DNA of 6,003 nt, taken from positions 1 through 6,003 of the forward strand of contig JAJTCR010000202.1 in assembly GCA_021325695.1 (NCBI GenBank), written 5' to 3'. Below are positions 1 to 5,550 of this stretch, one piece after another. The position numbers and the translations under genes are program-made. The notes beneath the pieces are model-generated. The model searched no databases. It had not been told where the DNA came from and saw only the letters and a list, made by a program, of their open reading frames with translations. Source of the DNA: Steroidobacteraceae bacterium. GTDB lineage: Bacteria; Pseudomonadota; Gammaproteobacteria; Steroidobacterales; Steroidobacteraceae. How positions within the stretch are numbered: the first letter of the stretch is position 1; every line of letters starts with the position of its first letter.

Positions 1-523
1 GCAGTTCCTCGGGCTTGGTCCGGTTCCAGGTCCCGTCGGCCGGGCGCCAGTAGGCGTCGTGGTAGCTCATGACGAACAGGGCGCCGTCGAGCGAATTGGG
101 CGCGACATCGAGTTCGTCCACCTCGGCGGTGAGCTGTTTCACGTTACCGAGACGATCGCCCTTGTAGCGCTCGGCGATGCCTTTCTGCGCGAACTTCGCG
201 TACGGGGGATTGTTGTAGGCAATCACCTCGCCCTTGACGCCCACGGCACGCGCGAGCAACTCGGCGTTGTATCCGCCGGCGGAGAAGACGTCGATCACGC
301 GCCAGCCGGGTTTCACGCCGAGGAACGCGAGCACTTCCCTGGCGTGACGCCGCGCATCCTGGTCGCGATCAGCGGCCGGGCGGTCGGGACTGGCGAACGC
401 TGCTTCGAGCGCCGCCGCATCGGAGCCGGCCTCGGCCATTTGGGGCGCGGCCATGACGTTCGCCGCCAGCAACAGGAAAGCAGACAGGCCGAGGACAGCC
501 ATGCGTTGCGGTGTGCGGTGCAT
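1..523 (-). CDS. Exported SAM-methyltransferase-fold protein (COG4798-like), C-terminus beyond left edge
   Basis: I translated 174 codons from the ATG at 523-521; the frame stays open to the window edge, so the 3' end is missing. Residues 1-25 look like a Sec signal peptide: basic start (MHRTPQR), hydrophobic core around 9-22, and a VMA|AP-type cleavage site near 25. The methyltransferase fold starts near residue 60, with a degenerate SAM motif I (VIDVFSAGGYNAELL, 76-90), an NPP stretch at 105-107 where many relatives have an acidic residue, and SLDGALFVMSYHDAYW at 144-159, which resembles the NYHDxYW motif of the COG4798 'predicted methyltransferase' family. The start is supported by AGGAG (minus strand, 536-532) eight bases upstream. 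It lies 44 bases downstream of the LysR gene on the same strand, so the two may be cotranscribed. Substrate unknown. Export of a SAM-dependent fold is odd. Family assignment is fairly secure, catalytic activity is not. Confidence 0.8.
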   Translation of the reverse strand, partial: MHRTPQRMAVLGLSAFLLLAANVMAAPQMAEAGSDAAALEAAFASPDRPAADRDQDARRHAREVLAFLGVKPGWRVIDVFSAGGYNAELLARAVGVKGEVIAYNNPPYAKFAQKGIAERYKGDRLGNVKQLTAEVDELDVAPNSLDGALFVMSYHDAYWRPADGTWNRTKPEEL

Positions 524-531
524 GCGGAAAA

Positions 532-536
532 CTCCT
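532..536 (-). promoter_or_regulatory. Shine-Dalgarno of the exported methyltransferase gene
   Basis: The minus strand reads AGGAG here, eight bases before the ATG at 523-521. It favours this ATG over the in-frame ATG seven codons later (502-500), and so keeps the basic N-terminal region of the signal peptide. Confidence 0.6.
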
Positions 537-567
537 GCGAACTCGTTGTGCTGGAACGCGAAACCAC

Positions 568-1503
568 TCAGGCGGCTTTCGCGTGGCCCGCGAGCACGTC
601 GCGGAACGCCTGCGCCTCGCGCAGCAGCCACTCGCGGAAGCCCGCGATCAGGGGTTCCTTGGCTCGCGCCTCGGGCACGATCAGATGGTAGTGCAGGTCG
701 AGCTCGATGACGCGCGAAAACGGCAGGACGAGCCGGCCCTGCGCCAGGTCGTTGACGGCGTACGCGAGTCGTCCAAGCGCGACGCCCTGGCCTTCGCACG
801 CGGCCTGCAACGCGAGGTGGCTGTCGTCGAGACAAAGCCCGCACTCGATTTCCAGCCCGGGCTCACCCGCGGCGCGCAGCCACTCGGTCCACGACGGCGG
901 TCGGCCCACGCGCCGCATCGATTCGTCCTGCAGCAAGCGCACGCGGGCGAGGTCGGCCGGTCGACGCAGCTGGTGTCGACGCACGAAAGCCGGCGAAGCC
1001 ACGGGTGCCACCACCTCGTTGAACAGCTCGTCGTTGACGACCGAGTCGAAACTGCCGCGTCCGAACCGCACGGTGAGGTCGATGTCGTCGCGGTCGAAGT
1101 CCACGGGCACCGTGCTCGTGACGAGGCGCACGCGAACCTCCGGCATGTCGGCCGCGAGCGACGGCAGTCGCGGCAGCAGCCAGCGCGTCGCGAACGACGG
1201 CGACACGCCGATCACGAGTTCGCCTTCGCGTCCCTGCTGACGCAGGGCCTGCACGCCGCGGGCGATGCGTTCGAAGGCTTCGCGGAAGTGTTCGGCGGCC
1301 AGGTGTCCGTCGCGCGTCAGTTCGAGGCGGCGGCTCGTGCGCTGGAACAGCGTCACGCCGAGGAACTGTTCGAGGCCGCGGATCTGGTGACTGATCGCCG
1401 CGGGGGTCACGTGCAATTCACGCGCGGCCTTCGTGAAGCTGAGCGAACGCGCTGCCGCTTCGAACGCCCGCAGCGAGGTCAGCGGCGGCAGTGACCGGGG
1501 CAT
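568..1503 (-). CDS. LysR-family transcriptional regulator, GcvA-like
   Basis: This is a 311-residue protein, the usual length for LysR regulators. Residues about 6-65 form the winged helix-turn-helix: LPPLTSLRAFEAAARSLSFT is very close to the GcvA/DsdC/AmpR N-terminus, followed by KAARELHVTPAAISHQIRGLE as recognition helix region. A linker leads into a periplasmic-binding-protein-like effector domain that begins around GELVIGVSPSFATRWLLPRL and is typical of the GcvA subgroup. The ATG at 1503-1501 is preceded by AAGGA about eight bases upstream. The frame stays open far upstream, across the otsB gene on the other strand, but that extension has no LysR-like sequence and is rejected. The gene is divergent from the trehalose operon across 78 bases, a classic arrangement for a LysR regulator and its target. 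The cotranscribed downstream methyltransferase is the alternative target. Its effector is not predictable; GcvA itself responds to glycine, but many GcvA-like proteins do not. Confidence 0.93.
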   Translation of the reverse strand: MPRSLPPLTSLRAFEAAARSLSFTKAARELHVTPAAISHQIRGLEQFLGVTLFQRTSRRLELTRDGHLAAEHFREAFERIARGVQALRQQGREGELVIGVSPSFATRWLLPRLPSLAADMPEVRVRLVTSTVPVDFDRDDIDLTVRFGRGSFDSVVNDELFNEVVAPVASPAFVRRHQLRRPADLARVRLLQDESMRRVGRPPSWTEWLRAAGEPGLEIECGLCLDDSHLALQAACEGQGVALGRLAYAVNDLAQGRLVLPFSRVIELDLHYHLIVPEARAKEPLIAGFREWLLREAQAFRDVLAGHAKAA

Positions 1504-1553
1504 GGATGACTTCCTTTCAACATCGCGATTACTATTTCTAGTTTCCGGGGCAT
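1479..1553 (-). CDS. Possible 24-codon upstream ORF (leader peptide) overlapping the LysR start
   Basis: On the minus strand a perfect AGGAGG (1566-1561) lies seven bases before an ATG at 1553-1551. It opens a 24-codon frame that begins MPRKLEIVIAM and ends CPGHCRR, with TGA at 1481-1479. The frame differs from LysR and overlaps its first 25 bases. The Shine-Dalgarno is stronger than that of the LysR gene itself. It could be a leader peptide that couples or limits LysR translation. It could also be chance, because no family resemblance is visible and the frame is short. Confidence 0.3.
   Translation of the reverse strand: MPRKLEIVIAMLKGSHPCPGHCRR
1531..1542. promoter_or_regulatory. Small palindrome, candidate operator
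   Basis: The sequence ACTATTTCTAGT has inverted arms ACTA/TAGT around a 4-base centre, in the AT-rich core of the divergent region. LysR proteins bind imperfect dyads, but the classic T-N11-A spacing is not met by these arms, and the arms are only four bases long. Confidence 0.25.
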
Positions 1554-1560
1554 TCCGCTC

Positions 1561-1566
1561 CCTCCT
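1561..1566 (-). promoter_or_regulatory. Strong Shine-Dalgarno sequence upstream of LysR, serving a different frame
   Basis: The minus strand reads AGGAGG, within AGGAGGGAG (1566-1558), the best Shine-Dalgarno match in the divergent region. It is 57 bases from the LysR ATG, too far to serve it, but correctly spaced (seven bases) for the ATG at 1553-1551. Confidence 0.4.
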
Positions 1567-1581
1567 AAGCTCGATTGGCCC

Positions 1582-2334
1582 GTGAGGATACACAAACTTC
1601 ACCCGCGGCTGCGCCCGGCCGGGGCCGCCCTGTTCCTCGACGTCGACGGCACGTTGATCGAATTCGGCCCAGCGCCTGACGATGTCGAGGTCGATGCCGT
1701 CACACTGAAATTCCTGCAGGATGCGTCCGACAGCTTGAACGGCGCACTGGCGCTGATCAGTGGACGCTCGCTCGCGCAGCTCGACGCGTTGTTCGGATAC
1801 GCGCGCTTTCCGGCCGCCGGGCTGCACGGACTCGAGCGCCGTGACGCGCGGGGGCGCCTGCACGTGCACCCCACCGAACGCCTGCCGCAACCGCTCCTCG
1901 ACGAACTGGGCGAGATCGCGGAGCGCCACCCGGGCGTGCTGCTGGAGGACAAGGGCCGCGCCGTCGCGCTGCACTACCGGCAGGCCGCAAGCCTGCAGGA
2001 GATGCTCGAGCGCGAGGTGCACGCGCTGGCACGACGACACGGCGGAAATGACCTGCAGGTTCAGCCCGGCGCTTATGTACTCGAGCTGAAGCCTTCCGGT
2101 ATCACGAAAGCCCATGCCATCGAGGCTTTCATGCTGGAGCCACCCTTCGCCGGGCGCACGCCGCTGTTCGCAGGCGACGACCTCACCGACCTGCACGGCT
2201 TCGACGCGGTGGAACGCCGCGGCGGCGTGTCGATCGCCGTGGGGCCGCGCGTCACCGCGATGGTGGCGACCACTGCGCCGTCCGAACTGCGCGCTTTGCT
2301 CGAGGAGTTCCTCGGCCGCAGGGCGACGGCGTGA
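1582..2334 (+). CDS. otsB: Trehalose-6-phosphate phosphatase
   Basis: OtsB removes the phosphate from trehalose-6-phosphate to give free trehalose, the last step of the OtsA-OtsB pathway in the cytoplasm. The 250-residue protein has all HAD-superfamily motifs in order: LDVDGTL (19-25; Asp20 nucleophile and Asp22 acid/base), ALISGRS (57-63; Ser60), LELKPSGITKAHAI (167-180) with conserved lysines, and FAGDDLTD (196-203; metal-binding aspartates). GLHGLERR (80-87) and the LEDKGRAVALHYR stretch (121-133) belong to the phosphatase cap region. Length matches the bacterial family (about 250-270). The GTG at 1582 is the first plausible in-frame start: an upstream stop lies at 1507-1509, and the next usable start would fall inside the DVDGTL motif. 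No clear Shine-Dalgarno precedes it, so initiation may be weak. The stop overlaps the start of the GH15 gene by four bases. Confidence 0.95.
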   Translation: MRIHKLHPRLRPAGAALFLDVDGTLIEFGPAPDDVEVDAVTLKFLQDASDSLNGALALISGRSLAQLDALFGYARFPAAGLHGLERRDARGRLHVHPTERLPQPLLDELGEIAERHPGVLLEDKGRAVALHYRQAASLQEMLEREVHALARRHGGNDLQVQPGAYVLELKPSGITKAHAIEAFMLEPPFAGRTPLFAGDDLTDLHGFDAVERRGGVSIAVGPRVTAMVATTAPSELRALLEEFLGRRATA

Positions 2335-4133
2335 CGCCCGCCCACGGTCCCGATCTCGACCTGGGCGTCATCGGCAACTGCGAGGTCGCCGGCCTCGTCG
2401 ATCGGCTCGGGCGTCTCGTGTGGGGCTGCCTGCCACGACTCGACGGCGATCCCGCGTTCAACGCGCTGCTCACCCCGCTCGGCGGCGATTCGCCGACGGG
2501 GGTGTTCGCGGTGGAGCTGCAGGGGCCGGTCGATGCGACGCGTCGCTACGTGCGCAACTCCGCGGTGCTCGAGACCGTGCTGCGCGGCTCCCAGGGCGAC
2601 TCGGTGCGCATCGTCGATTTCTGCCCACGCTTTCGCCGGCGTGGTCGCATCTTCCGACCGATGCAGTTCGTCCGTATCGTCGAACCGCTCGCGGGCCGCC
2701 CCGTCGTGCGCATCCGCCTGCGACCCTCGACCGGCTACGGCGACGGCGAGCCGCAGCGCCACACGGGCACGCACAACATCTGCTTCTTCACGCCGCTGCT
2801 GCGTTACCGCGTCACGACCAACGCTTCGCGCACCCATGCGTCCGACGAAGGCTGGTTCGTGCTCGACGCGCCGGCCGCATTCGTGATCGGGCCCGACGAG
2901 ACGCTCGACGACGCGCCGCTCACGATCGCGCGGCAATTCCTCGAGGCCACCGTCGACTACTGGCAGGAATGGGTGCGCGGCCTCGCGATCCCGGTCGAAT
3001 GGCAGGAGGCGGTGATCCGCGCCGCCATCACGCTGAAACTCTGTACCTACGAAGACACCGGCTCGGTGCTGGCGGCGCTCACGACCTCGATTCCCGAGCA
3101 CGCGGGCAGCCAACGAAACTGGGACTACCGCTATTGCTGGTTGCGCGACAGCTACTTCGTGATCCAGGCCCTCAACCGGCTCGGCGCGACGCGCACGATG
3201 GAGGCCTACCTGCGCTACATCGACAACGTGTCGATCCGGACGCAGGGCGAGCCGCTGCAACCGCTGTACGGGATGGCGGGCGAAACGAAGATCACCGAGT
3301 GGATCGCGACGGGGCTCGCCGGATACCGCGGCATGGGCCCGGTCCGCGTCGGCAACCTTGCCTACCTGCAGCGCCAGAACGACGTTTACGGCGCCGTGGT
3401 GCTCGCCGCCGCGCAATCGTTCTTCGACCAGCGCCTGAGCGCGCCGGGCGATCACGGCCTGTTCCAGCGTCTCGAGCGGCTGGGCGAGCGCGCTTCGGCG
3501 ATCTACCTGCAGCCCGACTCCGGGCCGTGGGAATTCCGGGGAATGGAACGCACGCACACCTTCTCCGCGTCGATGTGCTGGGCCGGCTGCGACCGGTTGT
3601 ACCGGATCGCGAACCTGCTCGGCCTGCCGGATCGCGCGGCATGGTGGGGCAGCCGCGCACACGAGATGCGCGAGACGATCCTGCGCGCCGCGTGGAACGA
3701 GTCGCGCCAGGCGTTCTCCGGCAGCTTCGGCGGCGACGAACTCGACGCGACCTCCGTGCTGCTGCCGGAACTCGGCATCGTTAGCGGGACGGACCCGCGC
3801 TTCCTGAGCACGCTTGCGGCGATCGAGCGCGAACTCAAGTTCGGCGACTGGCTGTTCCGCTACCGGCATCCCGACGACTTCGGCACGCCCGTCACGGCAT
3901 TCACGATCTGCGCGTTCTGGTACATCAATGCGCTCGCCGCCGCTGGACGACGCGACGAGGCGCGCGAACACTTCCAGCGGCTGCTCGAACGCCGCACACC
4001 GCTGGGCCTGCTGTCGGAGGACATCGAGCCCAACACGGGGGAGTTATGGGGCAATTTTCCGCAGACGTACAGCATGGTCGGCATCATCAACTGCGCCGTG
4101 CGCCTGAGCCGGGCGTGGGAGGACGTGCTGTGA
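2331..4133 (+). CDS. Glycoside hydrolase family 15 (glucoamylase/trehalase-type) enzyme
   Basis: This 600-residue protein has the bacterial GH15 plan: an N-terminal beta domain starting LGVIGNCEVAGLVDRLGRLVWG (in two stretches from residue 11, ending CLPRLDGDP at 33-41) and a C-terminal (alpha/alpha)6 barrel from about 225. Family landmarks are TTSIPE (251-256), WDYRYCWLRD (264-273), GYRGMGPVRVGN (331-342), PWEFRG (399-404) with Glu401 as likely general acid, and LLSEDIEP (560-567) with Glu563 as likely general base, followed by GELWGNFPQ (570-578). No signal peptide, so cytoplasmic. The family inverts alpha-glucosidic bonds; characterised members act on maltooligosaccharides, dextran-type sugars or trehalose, and the substrate here cannot be read from sequence. 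Sitting between otsB and otsA, trehalose or a related glucoside is the favoured guess. GTG start overlaps the otsB stop (GTGA), with AGGG seven bases upstream. Family assignment is firm. Confidence 0.93.
   Translation: MTPAHGPDLDLGVIGNCEVAGLVDRLGRLVWGCLPRLDGDPAFNALLTPLGGDSPTGVFAVELQGPVDATRRYVRNSAVLETVLRGSQGDSVRIVDFCPRFRRRGRIFRPMQFVRIVEPLAGRPVVRIRLRPSTGYGDGEPQRHTGTHNICFFTPLLRYRVTTNASRTHASDEGWFVLDAPAAFVIGPDETLDDAPLTIARQFLEATVDYWQEWVRGLAIPVEWQEAVIRAAITLKLCTYEDTGSVLAALTTSIPEHAGSQRNWDYRYCWLRDSYFVIQALNRLGATRTMEAYLRYIDNVSIRTQGEPLQPLYGMAGETKITEWIATGLAGYRGMGPVRVGNLAYLQRQNDVYGAVVLAAAQSFFDQRLSAPGDHGLFQRLERLGERASAIYLQPDSGPWEFRGMERTHTFSASMCWAGCDRLYRIANLLGLPDRAAWWGSRAHEMRETILRAAWNESRQAFSGSFGGDELDATSVLLPELGIVSGTDPRFLSTLAAIERELKFGDWLFRYRHPDDFGTPVTAFTICAFWYINALAAAGRRDEAREHFQRLLERRTPLGLLSEDIEPNTGELWGNFPQTYSMVGIINCAVRLSRAWEDVL
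4117..4123 (+). promoter_or_regulatory. Shine-Dalgarno of otsA, inside the GH15 3' end
   Basis: GGGAGGA lies six bases before the GTG at 4130, within the last codons of the GH15 gene. It decides the otsA start: the frame is open further upstream to an ATG at 4046, but those 28 extra codons lack OtsA similarity, and the OtsA family begins with an SRLVxVSNR motif exactly at the GTG. Confidence 0.75.
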
Positions 4134-5467
4134 GCCGCCTGGTCTCGGTATCCAACCGGGTCACCGTGCCGCGTCGCTCGGTGACGCCGGGCGGACTGGC
4201 GCTCGGGGTGCACGCGGCCATGCAGGCGCGCGGCGGCCTCTGGTTCGGCTGGAGCGGCGAAGTCGCCGAGCGGGAGCCCGATGCCGCGCGCATCGTGATC
4301 CGTGACAGGATCGCGTACGGCACGATCGAGCTCACCCAGGCCGACCACGAGCAGTACTACCTCGGCTTCTGCAACGGCGCGCTCTGGCCGCTGTTCCACT
4401 ACTTCCTCGACGCCGTGCACTACCACGACGAGCAGTACCACCTGATTCCCCTCGCACAGGAGTTGCGCGCGCTCGGCGCCCAGCAGCCGGTCGGTTTCTT
4501 CCTGCACATCCCGTTCCCACACGTCGAGGCACTGCGCGCGCTGCCGGTCTATGGCGAACTCATGCGGGCGCTGATCGACTTCGACCTGGTCGCGTTCCAG
4601 ACCGAGCGCGACCTCGAGTGCTTCCGCTCGGCGGTGGTCGATCTCTGGGGACCGGAGGCGATCGCAGCCGACGGCGGCGTCGTGGCATGTGGCCGCCGCA
4701 CCTGCCTCGATCACATCCCGATCGGCGTCGACGTCGACGCGATCCAGGCGGCCGCGCTCGCCGCCAGCTCGTCGGAGGCGGTGCAGCGCATGGTCGCGGG
4801 GCTGGTCGGTCGCCGCTGCGTGATCGGCGTCGACCGGCTCGACTACAGCAAGGGCCTGGTCGAACGCTTCGATGCCTACGCCCGTTTCCTCGAGGAGTAT
4901 CCGGAGAACCAGGGCCGCGTGACGTTCCTGCAGATCGCGCCGCTCTCGCGCACCGACGTGCGCGCCTACGCGCACCTCCGCCGCTCGCTCGAGCAGGCCG
5001 CGGGACGCGCCAACGGCAAGTACGCCGACACCGACTGGACGCCGATCCGCTACCTCAACCGCAATTACCCGCACCAGTGCGTCCTCGGGTTCATGCGCGC
5101 CTCGCAGGTCGGACTCGTGACGCCGCTGCGTGACGGCATGAACCTCGTGGCCAAGGAGTTCGTCGCGGCCCAGGACCCCGACGATCCCGGCGTGCTGGTC
5201 CTGTCCACGCTCGCGGGTGCTGCACGCGAGCTGGCCGGGGCGCTGCTCGTGAACCCGAAGGACACTCGTGGCGTCGCGCGGGCGATCCAGCAGGCGCTGC
5301 AGATGCGACTGCCGGAGCGCCGCGACCGGCACCAGCAGATGCTCGAGGTCCTGCGGCGCAACGACATCGCGGCCTGGCACACGCGGTTCGTGGAACGACT
5401 CCAGGCGACCCACACGCCGGCGCCGTCCGCACTGTCGACGACGCGCGTGACCGCGAAGGCTAGTTAG
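4130..5467 (+). CDS. otsA: Trehalose-6-phosphate synthase with an apparent internal deletion
   Basis: OtsA (family GT20, GT-B fold) joins UDP-glucose and glucose-6-phosphate to form trehalose-6-phosphate. The 445-residue protein starts SRLVSVSNR, then PGGLALGV (20-27), GGLWFGWSGE (35-44), EQYYLGF (74-80), LWPLFHY (85-91), FFLHIPFP (123-130), VDRLDYSKGL (234-243; Arg236 and Lys241 are the expected UDP-phosphate contacts), NGKY (295-298) and LVTPLRDGMNLVAKEFVAAQ (329-348; Asp335, Glu343). Compared with E. coli OtsA (474 residues, from memory), about 29 residues are missing between LWPLFHY and YHLIPLA (103-109): the usual VNxxxA helix and the strand ending in IWxHD are gone, and Gln102 stands where the HDYHL Asp should be. 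Everything after realigns in frame. Activity is therefore doubtful. GTG start, with a 4-base GTGA overlap with the GH15 gene. Confidence 0.93.
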   Translation: MSRLVSVSNRVTVPRRSVTPGGLALGVHAAMQARGGLWFGWSGEVAEREPDAARIVIRDRIAYGTIELTQADHEQYYLGFCNGALWPLFHYFLDAVHYHDEQYHLIPLAQELRALGAQQPVGFFLHIPFPHVEALRALPVYGELMRALIDFDLVAFQTERDLECFRSAVVDLWGPEAIAADGGVVACGRRTCLDHIPIGVDVDAIQAAALAASSSEAVQRMVAGLVGRRCVIGVDRLDYSKGLVERFDAYARFLEEYPENQGRVTFLQIAPLSRTDVRAYAHLRRSLEQAAGRANGKYADTDWTPIRYLNRNYPHQCVLGFMRASQVGLVTPLRDGMNLVAKEFVAAQDPDDPGVLVLSTLAGAARELAGALLVNPKDTRGVARAIQQALQMRLPERRDRHQQMLEVLRRNDIAAWHTRFVERLQATHTPAPSALSTTRVTAKAS

Positions 5468-5472
5468 TTTCC

Positions 5473-5498
5473 CCGCGTCGGCGCCGGAAGCGTCGCGG
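5473..5498. repeat. Imperfect inverted repeat after otsA
   Basis: CCGCGTCG (5473-5480) can pair with CGTCGCGG (5491-5498) with one mismatch around a 10-base loop. It lies just after the otsA stop and could help end or stabilise the operon transcript, but there is no T-run after it in either direction, so it is not a canonical intrinsic terminator. Confidence 0.3.
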
Positions 5499-5515
5499 TA
5501 TAGTCGGCGGACAAG

Positions 5516-5530
5516 ACGCGCTCAGCGCGT
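5516..5530. repeat. Perfect 6-bp inverted repeat (hairpin) in the TPP gene leader
   Basis: ACGCGC (5516-5521) and GCGCGT (5525-5530) are exact inverted copies around the 3-base loop TCA. If transcription starts near 5511, the hairpin would sit at the very 5' end of the mRNA, where it could stabilise the message. It might instead be an operator site. In GC-rich DNA such short dyads also arise by chance. Confidence 0.35.
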
Positions 5531-5550
5531 GGCCGACCGGGGAAACGATC

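Larger units (their letters stand above)
1504..1581. promoter_or_regulatory. Divergent intergenic region between LysR gene and trehalose operon
   Basis: Both the minus-strand regulator and the plus-strand otsB must be transcribed from within or near these 78 bases. The middle (about 1526-1545) is clearly AT-richer than anything around it, as expected of promoter DNA. I cannot pick convincing -35/-10 pairs for either direction. No obvious Shine-Dalgarno precedes the otsB GTG. LysR regulators usually bind such divergent regions, so autoregulation is plausible but is inferred from layout only. Confidence 0.5.
5468..5550 (+). promoter_or_regulatory. Intergenic leader with possible -10 element for the TPP enzyme gene
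   Basis: TATAGT at 5499-5504 is a good sigma70 -10 match in otherwise GC-rich DNA and would start transcription near 5511. No convincing -35 is seen 17 bases upstream. GGGGA at 5539-5543 is the likely Shine-Dalgarno, seven bases before the ATG at 5551. Confidence 0.35.

Noticed and set aside
511..1494. A 327-codon plus-strand frame opposite the LysR gene
   Set aside because: It is antisense to a well-supported LysR regulator and has no recognisable domain.
1504..2196. N-terminal extension of the LysR frame across otsB
   Set aside because: The extension has no LysR similarity, overlaps otsB on the other strand, and the ATG at 1503 has a Shine-Dalgarno and gives the standard family N-terminus.
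2114..3784. A 556-codon plus-strand frame overlapping otsB and GH15
   Set aside because: Extremely Arg/Ala-rich with no motif; it is the out-of-frame reading of two solid genes.
2073..3971. A 632-codon open frame on the minus strand opposite the GH15 gene
   Set aside because: It lies antisense to a clearly recognisable GH15 enzyme, shows no family motif, and is rich in Arg, Ala, Val and Asp as expected for the mirror frame of GC-rich coding DNA.
4046..4129. Upstream ATG start for otsA at 4046
   Set aside because: It would add 28 residues of GH15-overlapping frame with no OtsA similarity; the GTG at 4130 has GGGAGGA six bases upstream and begins exactly at the family N-terminus.
3860..5413. 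A 517-codon open frame on the minus strand opposite otsA
   Set aside because: It is antisense to recognisable OtsA motifs, has no domain resemblance, and its composition is typical of a shadow frame.
5473..5498. Intrinsic terminator after otsA
   Set aside because: The stem has a mismatch and a 10-base loop, and no T-run follows in either direction; it is kept only as an inverted repeat.
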